Shown: one piece after another, positions 8,391 to 15,751 of the stretch
How the letters are laid out: every line of letters starts with the position of its first letter
Numbering within the stretch: the stretch's first letter is position 1
DNA from: Succinivibrionaceae bacterium
GTDB taxonomy: Bacteria > Pseudomonadota > Gammaproteobacteria > Enterobacterales > Succinivibrionaceae
Length of the DNA: 32,454 nt
Direction: 5' to 3'
NCBI GenBank assembly: GCA_024688225.1
Contig: JAILEI010000055.1
Coordinates: 1-32,454, forward strand
Translations under genes and position numbers: made by a program
Notes under the pieces: generated by a model
Told to the model about the DNA's origin: nothing
The model's database searches: none
The model's input: only the letters and a program-made list of their open reading frames with translations

Positions 8391-10040
8391 ATGGAACAGC
8401 AAAGAAACATCCTCCTCGCCATCTTCCTGATCCTGTCCTTGTTCCTCTACTGGAACTGGGAGAGTGACAAGATCCAGGCCGCCAAGCGCGCCAGCGAGGT
8501 GGACAGCACCCCGGCGGCTGCCGAGGCCGCCCTGGCCGAGAGCGTCAGCTCCGGGCAGGTGGTCAAGCTGCGCAGCGACAGCCTCGACCTGGCCATCAGC
8601 CTCACTGGCGGCGACATCGTTGACGCCAAGCTGCTCAAAATCAAGCAGACCCAGGACAAGGACGATCCCTTCCACCTGATGGTCACTGGCAAGAACTTCA
8701 TCTACCAGGTGCAAAGCGGCCTCACCGGCCGCGACGGCCCGGATGCCAAGGCCCGCCCCACCTTCACCGCCCCTGCCACTGAGTTCACCCTCAAGGACGG
8801 GGAAAACGAGGTCAGCGCCGACCTCACCTTCTCGCAGGATGGCGTGACCTACCACAAGATCTTCACCCTCAGGCGCGACTCCTACGTGGTGTCGCTGCGC
8901 TATGAGATCGACAACCAGGGCCCGCGCGACCTTGAGATGTCGCTCTACGGCCAGCTCAAGCAGACCGCTGAGTACCCCCAGGAGGAGATGAACGCCTTCG
9001 GCTTTGTGGCCAGTGCCTACCGCGGCACCGCCTACTCCACCGAGGAGGCCCGCTACGAGAAGGAGACCCTCGACAGCCTCGTGGATCTCGCCCGGGACAA
9101 CAACCGCCTGAACGTCGCCACCAAGGGCGGCTGGGTGTCGATGATCCAGCACTACTTCGTGGGGGCCTGGATTGGCGATCCCAATGGCGACAATGTCATC
9201 TACTCCAATGCCTCGTCCGATCACCGCGACGCCATCATCGGCATGCACACCAAGCCAGTGGGCATCGCCGCCAAGTCCAGTCAGACCCTGTCCGCGCAGC
9301 TGTGGATTGGGCCCAAGGAGCAGGAGGCCATGTCCGCCGTCTCCCCGAACCTTGACCTGACCGTGGACTACGGCTGGCTGTGGTTCATCTCCGTCCCGCT
9401 CTACCACGTGCTGGAGTTCCTCCACAGCTTCATCGGCAACTGGGGCTTCTCCATCATTGCCCTGACCCTCATCGTGCGCGGGCTGATGTTCCCGCTCACC
9501 AAGGCCCAGTACACCTCGATGGCCAAGATGCGCCTGCTCACCCCGAAGATGCAGGAGATCAAGGAGCGCTACAAGGACGACCGGCAGAAGATCGGCCAGG
9601 AGACCATGAAGCTCTACCGCGAGGAGAAGGTCAACCCGATGGGCGGCTGCCTGCCGATCCTCATCCAGATGCCAATCTTCATCGCCCTTTACTGGACGCT
9701 GATGGAGTCCACCGAGCTGCGCCAGGCCCCCTTCATCCTCTGGATCACCGACCTGTCGGTCTATGACCCGTACTTCATCACCCCGATCCTGTACGGCATC
9801 ACCATGTTCGGCATCCAGAAGATGTCGCCCAACCCGATTAGCGACCCGATCCAGCGCAAGATCTTCATGGCGATGCCCTTTGTCTTCACCCTGATGTTCT
9901 GCATGTTCCCCGCCGGACTGACCGTGTACTGGCTGGTGTCCAACTGCTTCACCATCTTCCAGCAGTTCGTCATCTACCGCTCCCTTGAGAAGCGCGGCCT
10001 GTCGATGAAGATCCCGGTCACGCCGCAGAAGAAGCAGTAA
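8391..10040 (+). CDS. yidC: YidC, membrane protein insertase
   Basis: YidC inserts and folds inner-membrane proteins alone or with Sec; the Fo c subunit, encoded further on in this window, is a known substrate in E. coli. The 549-aa protein has the Gram-negative layout. An N-terminal membrane segment (residues about 7-21) is followed by the large periplasmic P1 domain (about 30-330). The conserved core follows, with membrane segments from about 350. The groove arginine is R363 (in LIVRGLMFPLTKAQY), equivalent to E. coli R366. The C-terminus is basic. It starts 5 nt after yidD and abuts mnmE with no gap. Confidence 0.97.
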   Translation: MEQQRNILLAIFLILSLFLYWNWESDKIQAAKRASEVDSTPAAAEAALAESVSSGQVVKLRSDSLDLAISLTGGDIVDAKLLKIKQTQDKDDPFHLMVTGKNFIYQVQSGLTGRDGPDAKARPTFTAPATEFTLKDGENEVSADLTFSQDGVTYHKIFTLRRDSYVVSLRYEIDNQGPRDLEMSLYGQLKQTAEYPQEEMNAFGFVASAYRGTAYSTEEARYEKETLDSLVDLARDNNRLNVATKGGWVSMIQHYFVGAWIGDPNGDNVIYSNASSDHRDAIIGMHTKPVGIAAKSSQTLSAQLWIGPKEQEAMSAVSPNLDLTVDYGWLWFISVPLYHVLEFLHSFIGNWGFSIIALTLIVRGLMFPLTKAQYTSMAKMRLLTPKMQEIKERYKDDRQKIGQETMKLYREEKVNPMGGCLPILIQMPIFIALYWTLMESTELRQAPFILWITDLSVYDPYFITPILYGITMFGIQKMSPNPISDPIQRKIFMAMPFVFTLMFCMFPAGLTVYWLVSNCFTIFQQFVIYRSLEKRGLSMKIPVTPQKKQ

Positions 10041-11423
10041 ATGGGCCCAGGCGCCTCCCCCGAGGCCGAGACCATCGCCGCCATTGCCACCCCGCCTGGG
10101 CGGGGCGGCATCAGCGTGGTGCGGGTCTCAGGCCCCAGGGCCCGCGAGGCGCTCACCGCGCTCACCGGCATTCCCGATCCCACCCCGCGCCACGCCTACT
10201 ACCGGGAGTTCTCCCAGAAGGGGGAATTGCTGGACCGCGGCATCGCCCTGTTCTTTCCTGCCCCCCACTCCTACACTGGCGAGGATGTCGCCGAGTTCCA
10301 GGGGCATGGGGGCGCGATTGCCCCGCAGCGCACCCTCGCGGCCGTCCTGTCCCTCGGGGTGCGCATGGCCGAGCCCGGGGAGTTCACCCGCCGCGCCTAC
10401 CTCAATGGCCGCATGGACCTCACCGAGGCCGAGGCGGTTGAGGATCTCATCAGTGCCTCCACCAAGAGCGCGGCGCGGGCCGCCATCGCCTCGCTGAGTG
10501 GGGCCTTCGCCAGCCGGGTCAATACCCTGCTCGAGCGCCTCACCGACCTGCGCGCCCGCCTTGAGGCCTGCCTCGACTTCCCGGAGGAGCACGAGGAGTT
10601 CCTGCAAAGTGGGGAGGCTGTCTCCACCCTGGTGGGGCTGGGCGCGGACATGGAGTCCTGCCTGGCCGCGGCCAGGCAGGGCCAGCGGCTGGCGTCTGGG
10701 CTCTCGGTGGTGCTGGTAGGGGCGCCCAATGCCGGCAAGTCCAGCCTCATGAACGCCCTGGCAGGCGAGGAGCGGGCCATCGTCACCGCGGTGCCGGGCA
10801 CCACCCGTGACGTGCTGCGCGTTGACCTTGAGATCAGGGGCTTCCCGGTGCGCATTGCCGACACCGCGGGCCTCAGGCGCCACAGTGAGGACGTCATTGA
10901 GCGGATGGGCATGGAGCGCGCGCGCGCCGAGATAGAGCGCGCGGGACTGGTGCTGCTGGTCATTGATGGATCGTCCCCCTGCCCGGGGGCGCTGGCGCTG
11001 CTTGCCGAGGTGGAGTCCCTGGCCCCCAGCGCCGAGCTGATGGTGGTGCGCTCCAAGTCTGACCTGGGCGCCGACCGCACCACCTCAAGTCTCCTGGTGA
11101 GCGGTCCCTTCGCCCAGCTGGAGGTCATTTCCACCACCACCCGGGCCGAGGATGGGGTGGACGCGCTGCTTGACGCCATCGCCAACCGCCTGGGCACCCT
11201 GCCCGAGGAGGGCGCCTTCAGCGCCCGTGCCCGCCACCTCGAGGCCCTGGGCAAGACCCACGGCAGCCTCCGGCGGGCGCTCATGGAGGTTCAGGAAGGG
11301 GATCTGGTGCTGGCCGCCGAGGAACTGCGCGATGCCCAGGAGACCCTGGGCACCATCACCGGCAAGGTCACCCCTGACGATCTCCTGGGCCGAATCTTCA
11401 ATACCTTCTGCCTGGGCAAGTAA
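10041..11423 (+). CDS. mnmE: MnmE, tRNA modification GTPase
   Basis: With MnmG (20667-22565 here), MnmE installs the 5-carboxymethylaminomethyl group on the wobble uridine (U34) of several tRNAs. The 460-aa protein has the N-terminal formyl-folate-binding domain, a helical domain, an inserted G domain and a C-terminal cysteine motif. G1 is GAPNAGKSS (227-235), G2 is in TTRD (254-257) and G3 is DTAG (274-277). The C-terminus ends FCLGK rather than FCIGK. The G4 motif, normally NKxD, is SKSD at 338-341. The ATG directly follows the yidC stop. The gene converges on pqiC with a gap of only 3 bp. Confidence 0.96.
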   Translation: MGPGASPEAETIAAIATPPGRGGISVVRVSGPRAREALTALTGIPDPTPRHAYYREFSQKGELLDRGIALFFPAPHSYTGEDVAEFQGHGGAIAPQRTLAAVLSLGVRMAEPGEFTRRAYLNGRMDLTEAEAVEDLISASTKSAARAAIASLSGAFASRVNTLLERLTDLRARLEACLDFPEEHEEFLQSGEAVSTLVGLGADMESCLAAARQGQRLASGLSVVLVGAPNAGKSSLMNALAGEERAIVTAVPGTTRDVLRVDLEIRGFPVRIADTAGLRRHSEDVIERMGMERARAEIERAGLVLLVIDGSSPCPGALALLAEVESLAPSAELMVVRSKSDLGADRTTSSLLVSGPFAQLEVISTTTRAEDGVDALLDAIANRLGTLPEEGAFSARARHLEALGKTHGSLRRALMEVQEGDLVLAAEELRDAQETLGTITGKVTPDDLLGRIFNTFCLGK

Positions 11424-11426
11424 TCC

Positions 11427-11951
11427 TCACCACAGCTGCCCAATCGCCTCGTCGCACATCCTGGAGAAGCCCTCACGAAGGGTGTCCACCAGCATGGTGT
11501 ATCCCTCCCCCTGCTGGGTGAGTTCCCGGTCCAGGCCCACCGTGCCCCGCTCACGCCCCCTTTTGTCATAGCGGGTGAAGACGGCGCTGATGTAGGCCTG
11601 CCCTGACTCACTGCCCTGGAAGCGTGAGACCACGATGCCCAGCCGGCCGCCCCTGAGGCTGCGCCCACTGCGCCCAAGGGCCTCGGAGCAGAGGATGCGC
11701 AACTGCATCTCAAGCGGCTCCGCCCAGCGGTGGTGCTTGGCGCCGATAAGGCTGTTGCGCGAGACCTGCAGCACTATCCCACCCTCATCGAGCACCGGGC
11801 TGAGCTCCACGCTAACCCCCGCCCCCTGCACCAGGCTGGCGGCCTTGACGCCCTGCACCATGCTATAGCGCTCCGGGTTTATGTCACTGCCGCAGCCCGC
11901 AACCATCAATCCCAGCGCGCAGGCGAGCGCGGACATTTTGCAAGTTCCCAT
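11427..11951 (-). CDS. pqiC: PqiC, outer-membrane lipoprotein of the Pqi system
   Basis: From the ATG at 11951-11949 this is a 174-aa protein with a signal peptide and lipobox (LMVAGC, lipidated Cys20). The start is preferred because AGGAGG lies 7 nt upstream; a longer frame to 11993 lacks this. It fits the PqiC/YmbA lipoprotein family, which anchors the PqiB needle in the outer membrane, although the sequence is variable and the identification leans on position directly after pqiB. It overlaps no gene, and its stop faces the mnmE stop 3 bp away. Confidence 0.85.
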   Translation of the reverse strand: MGTCKMSALACALGLMVAGCGSDINPERYSMVQGVKAASLVQGAGVSVELSPVLDEGGIVLQVSRNSLIGAKHHRWAEPLEMQLRILCSEALGRSGRSLRGGRLGIVVSRFQGSESGQAYISAVFTRYDKRGRERGTVGLDRELTQQGEGYTMLVDTLREGFSRMCDEAIGQLW

Positions 11952-11964
11952 AAGTTGCCTCCTG

Positions 11965-13596
11965 TTAGCGCCGCTTGCCAGGCACTGGATCATTGCCAGA
12001 TCCGAAAATGATCGATCTCGGGCTTTCTCCCAGATCGCGCACGCCAGGGCTCAGGTCACGCATGGTCTGCTCCAGCTGGTTCATGATATTCAGCAATTTC
12101 TTGTAAACCCTGCCGTTTTGGTCATAACCCTGGGTGGTCTTCTTGAATTGCTGCAACGAGTCGCCGAACTTCTTGAAGGCCTCGGTTACCTCATGGACCA
12201 TGTTCTTTTGCTCCATGGCCTCCAGGGCCTTGCCCATCGAGGCCAGGGTGCGCTGCATCTCAGCCAGGGCCTTTCGCCCCTCCAGGGCAGTATCGTCAAG
12301 CTTCATGCCCTTGATGTCAGCCAGCACATCGTTCAGGGACTCCATGGGGTTGCCACCCCGATCCACAAATGGAATCACTGGCACCCCATTAATCTCTTTC
12401 ACCGGGCACTTGCACTTGCCCTCCCCCTCAAACTCTAGGCTGAGACTGTTCTGTCCGGAGATAAGACTCTCTGAGTAAGGGTGGGCGCAAACCGAATGCT
12501 TGCCGACATACTCAGAGATGATTTCATTGATTTCCCTCTCCTGTTCCAGGGTGTCTGCATATATGGAGATCAGCAGTGGAATCTTCTCACTGGCCGGGAA
12601 GAAGCTTACCTCCCGGTCTGGTGCCCAGATGGGATCGATGATTTGGCCAACCACCTCCCCACGGTAATAGACCCGGCTGCCCTCCCTGAGCCTGCCAGGA
12701 TCACGGTCAAAGAGCACTACCAGGCGCGGCGAGAGCTCCAGGGAATGGGCCTCGGCTGATTCATAGTCCTGGTAAAGCTTCTTCGGCACCGATAGATCCA
12801 TGGGCTCGTCTGCACCCCTGGGACCAATATTGCCAAAGGCAAGTGTGCCCTCAATGACGCTAACCAGGGACTCGACCTTGAACTTGAAGCCCGTGCCATC
12901 GAAGCTGGCGGTGAGGCCGCTCTCCGTCCAGAAGTAGGTGTTCTCCTTAAGCAGCTGGTCGTAAGGCTCGTTGATGAAGACCTTGTAGTTTACCCGCTTG
13001 CCACCCGGATCCAGCTTGATGCTGTAGACCTGGCCAACCTTGATGCCATTGTGGGTGACCAGCGATCCCTCGATGACCCGGTTCTTGCCCTCAGAGTAAA
13101 TGTTGACCGTGGTCCCCCTCTCGTTGTATGGGTTAAGCGGTGGATCCTCAAGGGCGGTAAACTCAGTTTGCTTCTCCTCAGCGCTGCCCGCTGAGATCTG
13201 CAGGTATGCCCCACCCATGATGGTATCAAGTCCGGAGACCGAGGAAGCCTCAAGGCGGGCCTTGACCACCCAGATCTTACTGTCCTTGCGCAGCAGGCCG
13301 TCGGTGTCCGGATCCATGCGCACCCAGGCAATCACCGACTTGAAGTCCTCGGCAAGCTCAATGCGCTCCACCCTGCCCACTGGGAAGGAACGGTACTTTA
13401 TGGCGGTATTGCCGGCCTCAATGCCTTCCGCTGAGTTGAGCGTTACCTTGATGAGGACTCCCTTGTTTATGGTGTTGTCCCACAGCATCAGCAAGGTCGC
13501 CACCAGGGCGAGGACTGGAATAATCCAGGCCAGGGAGAACCTTCTCCTCCTGCCGGTGCGCGCCCCGCTCTCCCTTTTCCCGTCACTGCCTTCCAT
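11965..13596 (-). CDS. pqiB: PqiB, periplasm-spanning MCE-domain protein
   Basis: PqiB forms a hexameric tube of stacked MCE rings with a needle of C-terminal helices spanning the periplasm, thought to carry lipids between membranes. The 543-aa protein has an N-terminal membrane anchor (about 19-40) and three MCE-like segments. These begin near residue 46 (IKVTLNSAEGIEAG), near 161, and near 290 (VVLFDRDPGRLREGSRVYYRGEVVG). Its C-terminal region (about 430-520) is helical. The ATG at 13596 overlaps the pqiA stop as TAATG, which favours it over an upstream TTG at 13614. Confidence 0.93.
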   Translation of the reverse strand: MEGSDGKRESGARTGRRRRFSLAWIIPVLALVATLLMLWDNTINKGVLIKVTLNSAEGIEAGNTAIKYRSFPVGRVERIELAEDFKSVIAWVRMDPDTDGLLRKDSKIWVVKARLEASSVSGLDTIMGGAYLQISAGSAEEKQTEFTALEDPPLNPYNERGTTVNIYSEGKNRVIEGSLVTHNGIKVGQVYSIKLDPGGKRVNYKVFINEPYDQLLKENTYFWTESGLTASFDGTGFKFKVESLVSVIEGTLAFGNIGPRGADEPMDLSVPKKLYQDYESAEAHSLELSPRLVVLFDRDPGRLREGSRVYYRGEVVGQIIDPIWAPDREVSFFPASEKIPLLISIYADTLEQEREINEIISEYVGKHSVCAHPYSESLISGQNSLSLEFEGEGKCKCPVKEINGVPVIPFVDRGGNPMESLNDVLADIKGMKLDDTALEGRKALAEMQRTLASMGKALEAMEQKNMVHEVTEAFKKFGDSLQQFKKTTQGYDQNGRVYKKLLNIMNQLEQTMRDLSPGVRDLGESPRSIIFGSGNDPVPGKRR

Positions 13597-14843
13597 TAGT
13601 TTCCATGATCCCAAATCAAGCGCTCATCAAACTGCTCGGCTGAAAGCAGGGTGAGCAGCACCACCGAGCAAAAAACCACAATCGCAAAGCCGGGGTTAAT
13701 GGTAATCAGTCCCCCCATCCTGACCACCGAGGACATGATGATGACCACAAAGACGTCAATCATCGACCACTTGCCGATGAGTTCCACCACATGGTAGATG
13801 CGCGACTGCTCCAGCCGCGACCTGCGGGACTTCCCGGAACTGGCGCAATGCACCAGGTAATATATGCACAGGATCTTGAAGATGGGGATGCAGATGCTGG
13901 CAAAGAGAATGACCATGGCCACGAAGTATGATCCCATTCCCCAGAGGGCCACGACACCATCGATGATGTTTGCCCCACTGCCCTTGCCCAGGAAGACTGT
14001 GAACATCACAGGATAAAGGTTGGATGGCATGTAGAGAATGCTGGCGGCAATCACCAGTGACAGGGACTTCTGCAGGGCGTGAGGGTTGCGCAGGGAGTTG
14101 CGGCACTGGCAGCGCGGGCAGCGCCCGCTCCCATCCTGGCCAGATGGGTACTGGGCCCCACAGGTGCGGCAGACAATCACCCCCTGCTCCATGCCCCTGC
14201 CCCCCGGAACCAGGCCCGGCGCCAGGGATCCCGTGCCCAGGCGATCCCAGAGCCGCGAGGGGCGGTATGCCACCCAGCACCATGACACCAGCAGCGAGAA
14301 GGCCAGCGCGGCAAAGAACCCGCTGTGAAAGCCCACGTCAGCAAGCGAGGTCAGCTTCACCAGGCTGATGATCACCCCCATCATGAACACGTCCACCATG
14401 CAGTAGCGGTGGCACCAGGTGTAGGCCAGGGCCGTGCCCCGGCTGGGCACGTATCCCATGAGCCCTACCATCAGCTGCACGATGAGCACTACCAGTGGCA
14501 GCGCCAGGGTAACCGCCAGGAAAACCCACAGCAACAGTCCCCAGTCCAGGCGCAGGGTGGTAAACACAGTGAAAAGGGACATCCTCACGCTAACCCCGCT
14601 GGCGCTCAGGGACATGAAGGGGTTGCTAAGGGCGCAGGCTAGCATCAGCAGCGCCGAGAGGGCCATCAGCCCGACATTGAGCTCACTGGCGCCGCGCGCC
14701 GGAACCAGCACCGCACCGCAGCGTGGGCAGTGGCATGGCTTTCCATGATCCTGGCTTTCCGGGACCAGGACCACCAGATCGCAGTGATGGCAGACCTCAA
14801 GCCTGCCCCGATCCTGGCCCCCAGTCCCCTCTTGTGCGCTCAT
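13596..14843 (-). CDS. pqiA: PqiA, inner-membrane protein with two zinc-ribbon halves
   Basis: This 415-aa polytopic membrane protein is the inner-membrane partner of PqiB. It has the diagnostic duplicated layout. A cytoplasmic zinc ribbon (CHHC at 18-21 and CPRC at 39-42) precedes about four membrane segments. A second ribbon (CRTC ... CPRC, about 225-245) precedes four more. E. coli PqiA is 417 aa. The first gene of a leftward pqiABC operon; pqi genes in E. coli respond to SoxRS and envelope stress, but no such operator is obvious here. The ATG at 14843 has only a weak ribosome binding site. Confidence 0.94.
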   Translation of the reverse strand: MSAQEGTGGQDRGRLEVCHHCDLVVLVPESQDHGKPCHCPRCGAVLVPARGASELNVGLMALSALLMLACALSNPFMSLSASGVSVRMSLFTVFTTLRLDWGLLLWVFLAVTLALPLVVLIVQLMVGLMGYVPSRGTALAYTWCHRYCMVDVFMMGVIISLVKLTSLADVGFHSGFFAALAFSLLVSWCWVAYRPSRLWDRLGTGSLAPGLVPGGRGMEQGVIVCRTCGAQYPSGQDGSGRCPRCQCRNSLRNPHALQKSLSLVIAASILYMPSNLYPVMFTVFLGKGSGANIIDGVVALWGMGSYFVAMVILFASICIPIFKILCIYYLVHCASSGKSRRSRLEQSRIYHVVELIGKWSMIDVFVVIIMSSVVRMGGLITINPGFAIVVFCSVVLLTLLSAEQFDERLIWDHGN

Positions 14844-14886
14844 TAAGGCAAAGGCAACCCTGTGCAGATGGGAAAAGAACCGCTAC

Positions 14887-14895
14887 ATTCTATCA
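14887..14895 (-). promoter_or_regulatory. pqiABC promoter, extended -10
   Basis: Read on the minus strand, TGA-TAGAAT (14895 down to 14887) is an extended -10 element about 45 bp upstream of the pqiA ATG. A convincing -35 is not seen. The same TGATAGAAT sequence occurs upstream of efp (19686-19694). Confidence 0.45.
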
Positions 14896-14905
14896 GAGTG
14901 AACAA

Positions 14906-14919
14906 GCGCCGGGAGGCGC
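14906..14919 (-). terminator. Possible nrdG transcript terminator
   Basis: GCGCC (14906-14910) and GGCGC (14915-14919) form a compact stem-loop downstream of nrdG, followed on the minus strand by TTGTTC. A second perfect palindrome, GCGCCATGGCGC (14938-14949), lies between it and nrdG. The U-tract is poor, so termination is only a suggestion. Confidence 0.3.
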
Positions 14920-14970
14920 GCAATTGCACCAGGCAGGGCGCCATGGCGCATCAGGACGAGGCCAAGGCCG

Positions 14971-15498
14971 CTACCTGAATCCTTCCTTGAGCACCACCTG
15001 CCCAGTGGCAAGCGAGGCAGGCACATCGATGATGCGCTGGTTTGATGATCCCCGGAAATCGAGATCATAGGAATGCTGGGACTCAACGTATGGCCCGTCG
15101 ACCACTACCTCCAGGCACTTGAGGAACTCCAGGCGGGCAGGATCCGACACCAGCTTGTCAAATGTATACCCAGAATATGCCCAGAGTGAGTAACCCTTCT
15201 CGAGGAGAATCCTCGAGAACACGGTGAGTGCCCGGGACTGGATGAAGGGCTCGCCGCCTGAGAAGGTCACCCCGGAGACCAGGGGACTTTGCCTGATCTC
15301 CTCGTAAATGACCTTAAGCGGCACCTCAATCCCGCCATCGAGCGACTGGGCCTGGGGGTTGTGGCAACCCTTGCAGTGGAATGGGCAGCCCTGGGTGAAG
15401 ACTGTGTAGCGAAAGCCCGGGCCGTCCACAAAGGACTCCGGCACGCAGCCGGCAATCCTCAGGTAGGTGCAATCCAGCAGTCCCAGATCCATGGCCAT
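14971..15498 (-). CDS. nrdG: NrdG, activase of the anaerobic ribonucleotide reductase
   Basis: NrdG is a radical SAM enzyme that uses a [4Fe-4S] cluster and S-adenosylmethionine to abstract a hydrogen from the glycine of NrdD, creating the glycyl radical. The 175-aa product has the cluster motif CPFHCKGC (C38, C42, C45) and the GGEP segment (TFSGGEP) typical of radical SAM activases. The ATG at 15498 is preceded by AGGGGA at 6 nt. A longer frame to 15618 overlaps the upstream 53-aa gene and is rejected. Third gene of the nrdD / small gene / nrdG cluster. Confidence 0.95.
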   Translation of the reverse strand: MAMDLGLLDCTYLRIAGCVPESFVDGPGFRYTVFTQGCPFHCKGCHNPQAQSLDGGIEVPLKVIYEEIRQSPLVSGVTFSGGEPFIQSRALTVFSRILLEKGYSLWAYSGYTFDKLVSDPARLEFLKCLEVVVDGPYVESQHSYDLDFRGSSNQRIIDVPASLATGQVVLKEGFR

Positions 15499-15508
15499 CA
15501 GCTTTCCC

Positions 15509-15670
15509 CTAGGAGAGGTGCTGGTGCTTGACGCGATCCTGCACTTCGGCGCGCTTGGCGTTGTTAAAGCGATCCAGGGTGCCCACCAGGTAACCGGTGA
15601 CCCTGCGGATCCGCTCAAACTTTACCCCTTCGCCTACCATGCCATTGCGTTCATGCAACCTGACGACCAT
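15509..15670 (-). CDS. 53-aa protein carrying a glycyl-radical (RVxGY) motif, probable detached C-terminal domain of NrdD
   Basis: ATG at 15670-15668 with AAGGAGAG 8 nt upstream; stop TAG at 15511-15509, just before the nrdG start. The product begins MVVRLHERNG and contains RRVTGYLVG, RFNNAKRAEV and DRVKH. These align with the end of E. coli NrdD (RRVCGYLG, PFNAGKQEEV, RRVKH), where the Gly of RVCGY is the radical-bearing Gly681. Here the corresponding residue is Gly26. The adjacent NrdD lacks this motif, so I infer that this small protein supplies the glycyl radical in trans and is the substrate of NrdG. It recalls the stand-alone glycyl radical protein GrcA (YfiD), which complements pyruvate formate-lyase. 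Similar tiny proteins may be annotated in other proteobacteria; its function is inferred. Confidence 0.82.
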   Translation of the reverse strand: MVVRLHERNGMVGEGVKFERIRRVTGYLVGTLDRFNNAKRAEVQDRVKHQHLS

Positions 15671-15751
15671 TGTTTTCTCTCCTTATTTTAAACAAAAAAC
15701 AATAATAATATATTTATTATATTTATTTAGTTATTATGCTTGCTGTAGTTC
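15671..15751 (-). promoter_or_regulatory. AT-rich 81-bp gap between nrdD and the 53-aa gene
   Basis: This gap is almost entirely A/T, with an imperfect palindrome around 15700-15722 and a TATAAT on the minus strand (rc of 15716-15721). No matching -35 is visible. It ends in the strong ribosome binding site of the small gene. It may allow separate transcription of the small gene and nrdG, or RNA processing that raises small-protein output relative to NrdD. Confidence 0.35.

Noticed and set aside
15499-15618. Upstream extension of nrdG to 15618
   Set aside because: It overlaps the 53-aa gene in another frame, and the ATG at 15498 has a good ribosome binding site and the expected NrdG N-terminus.
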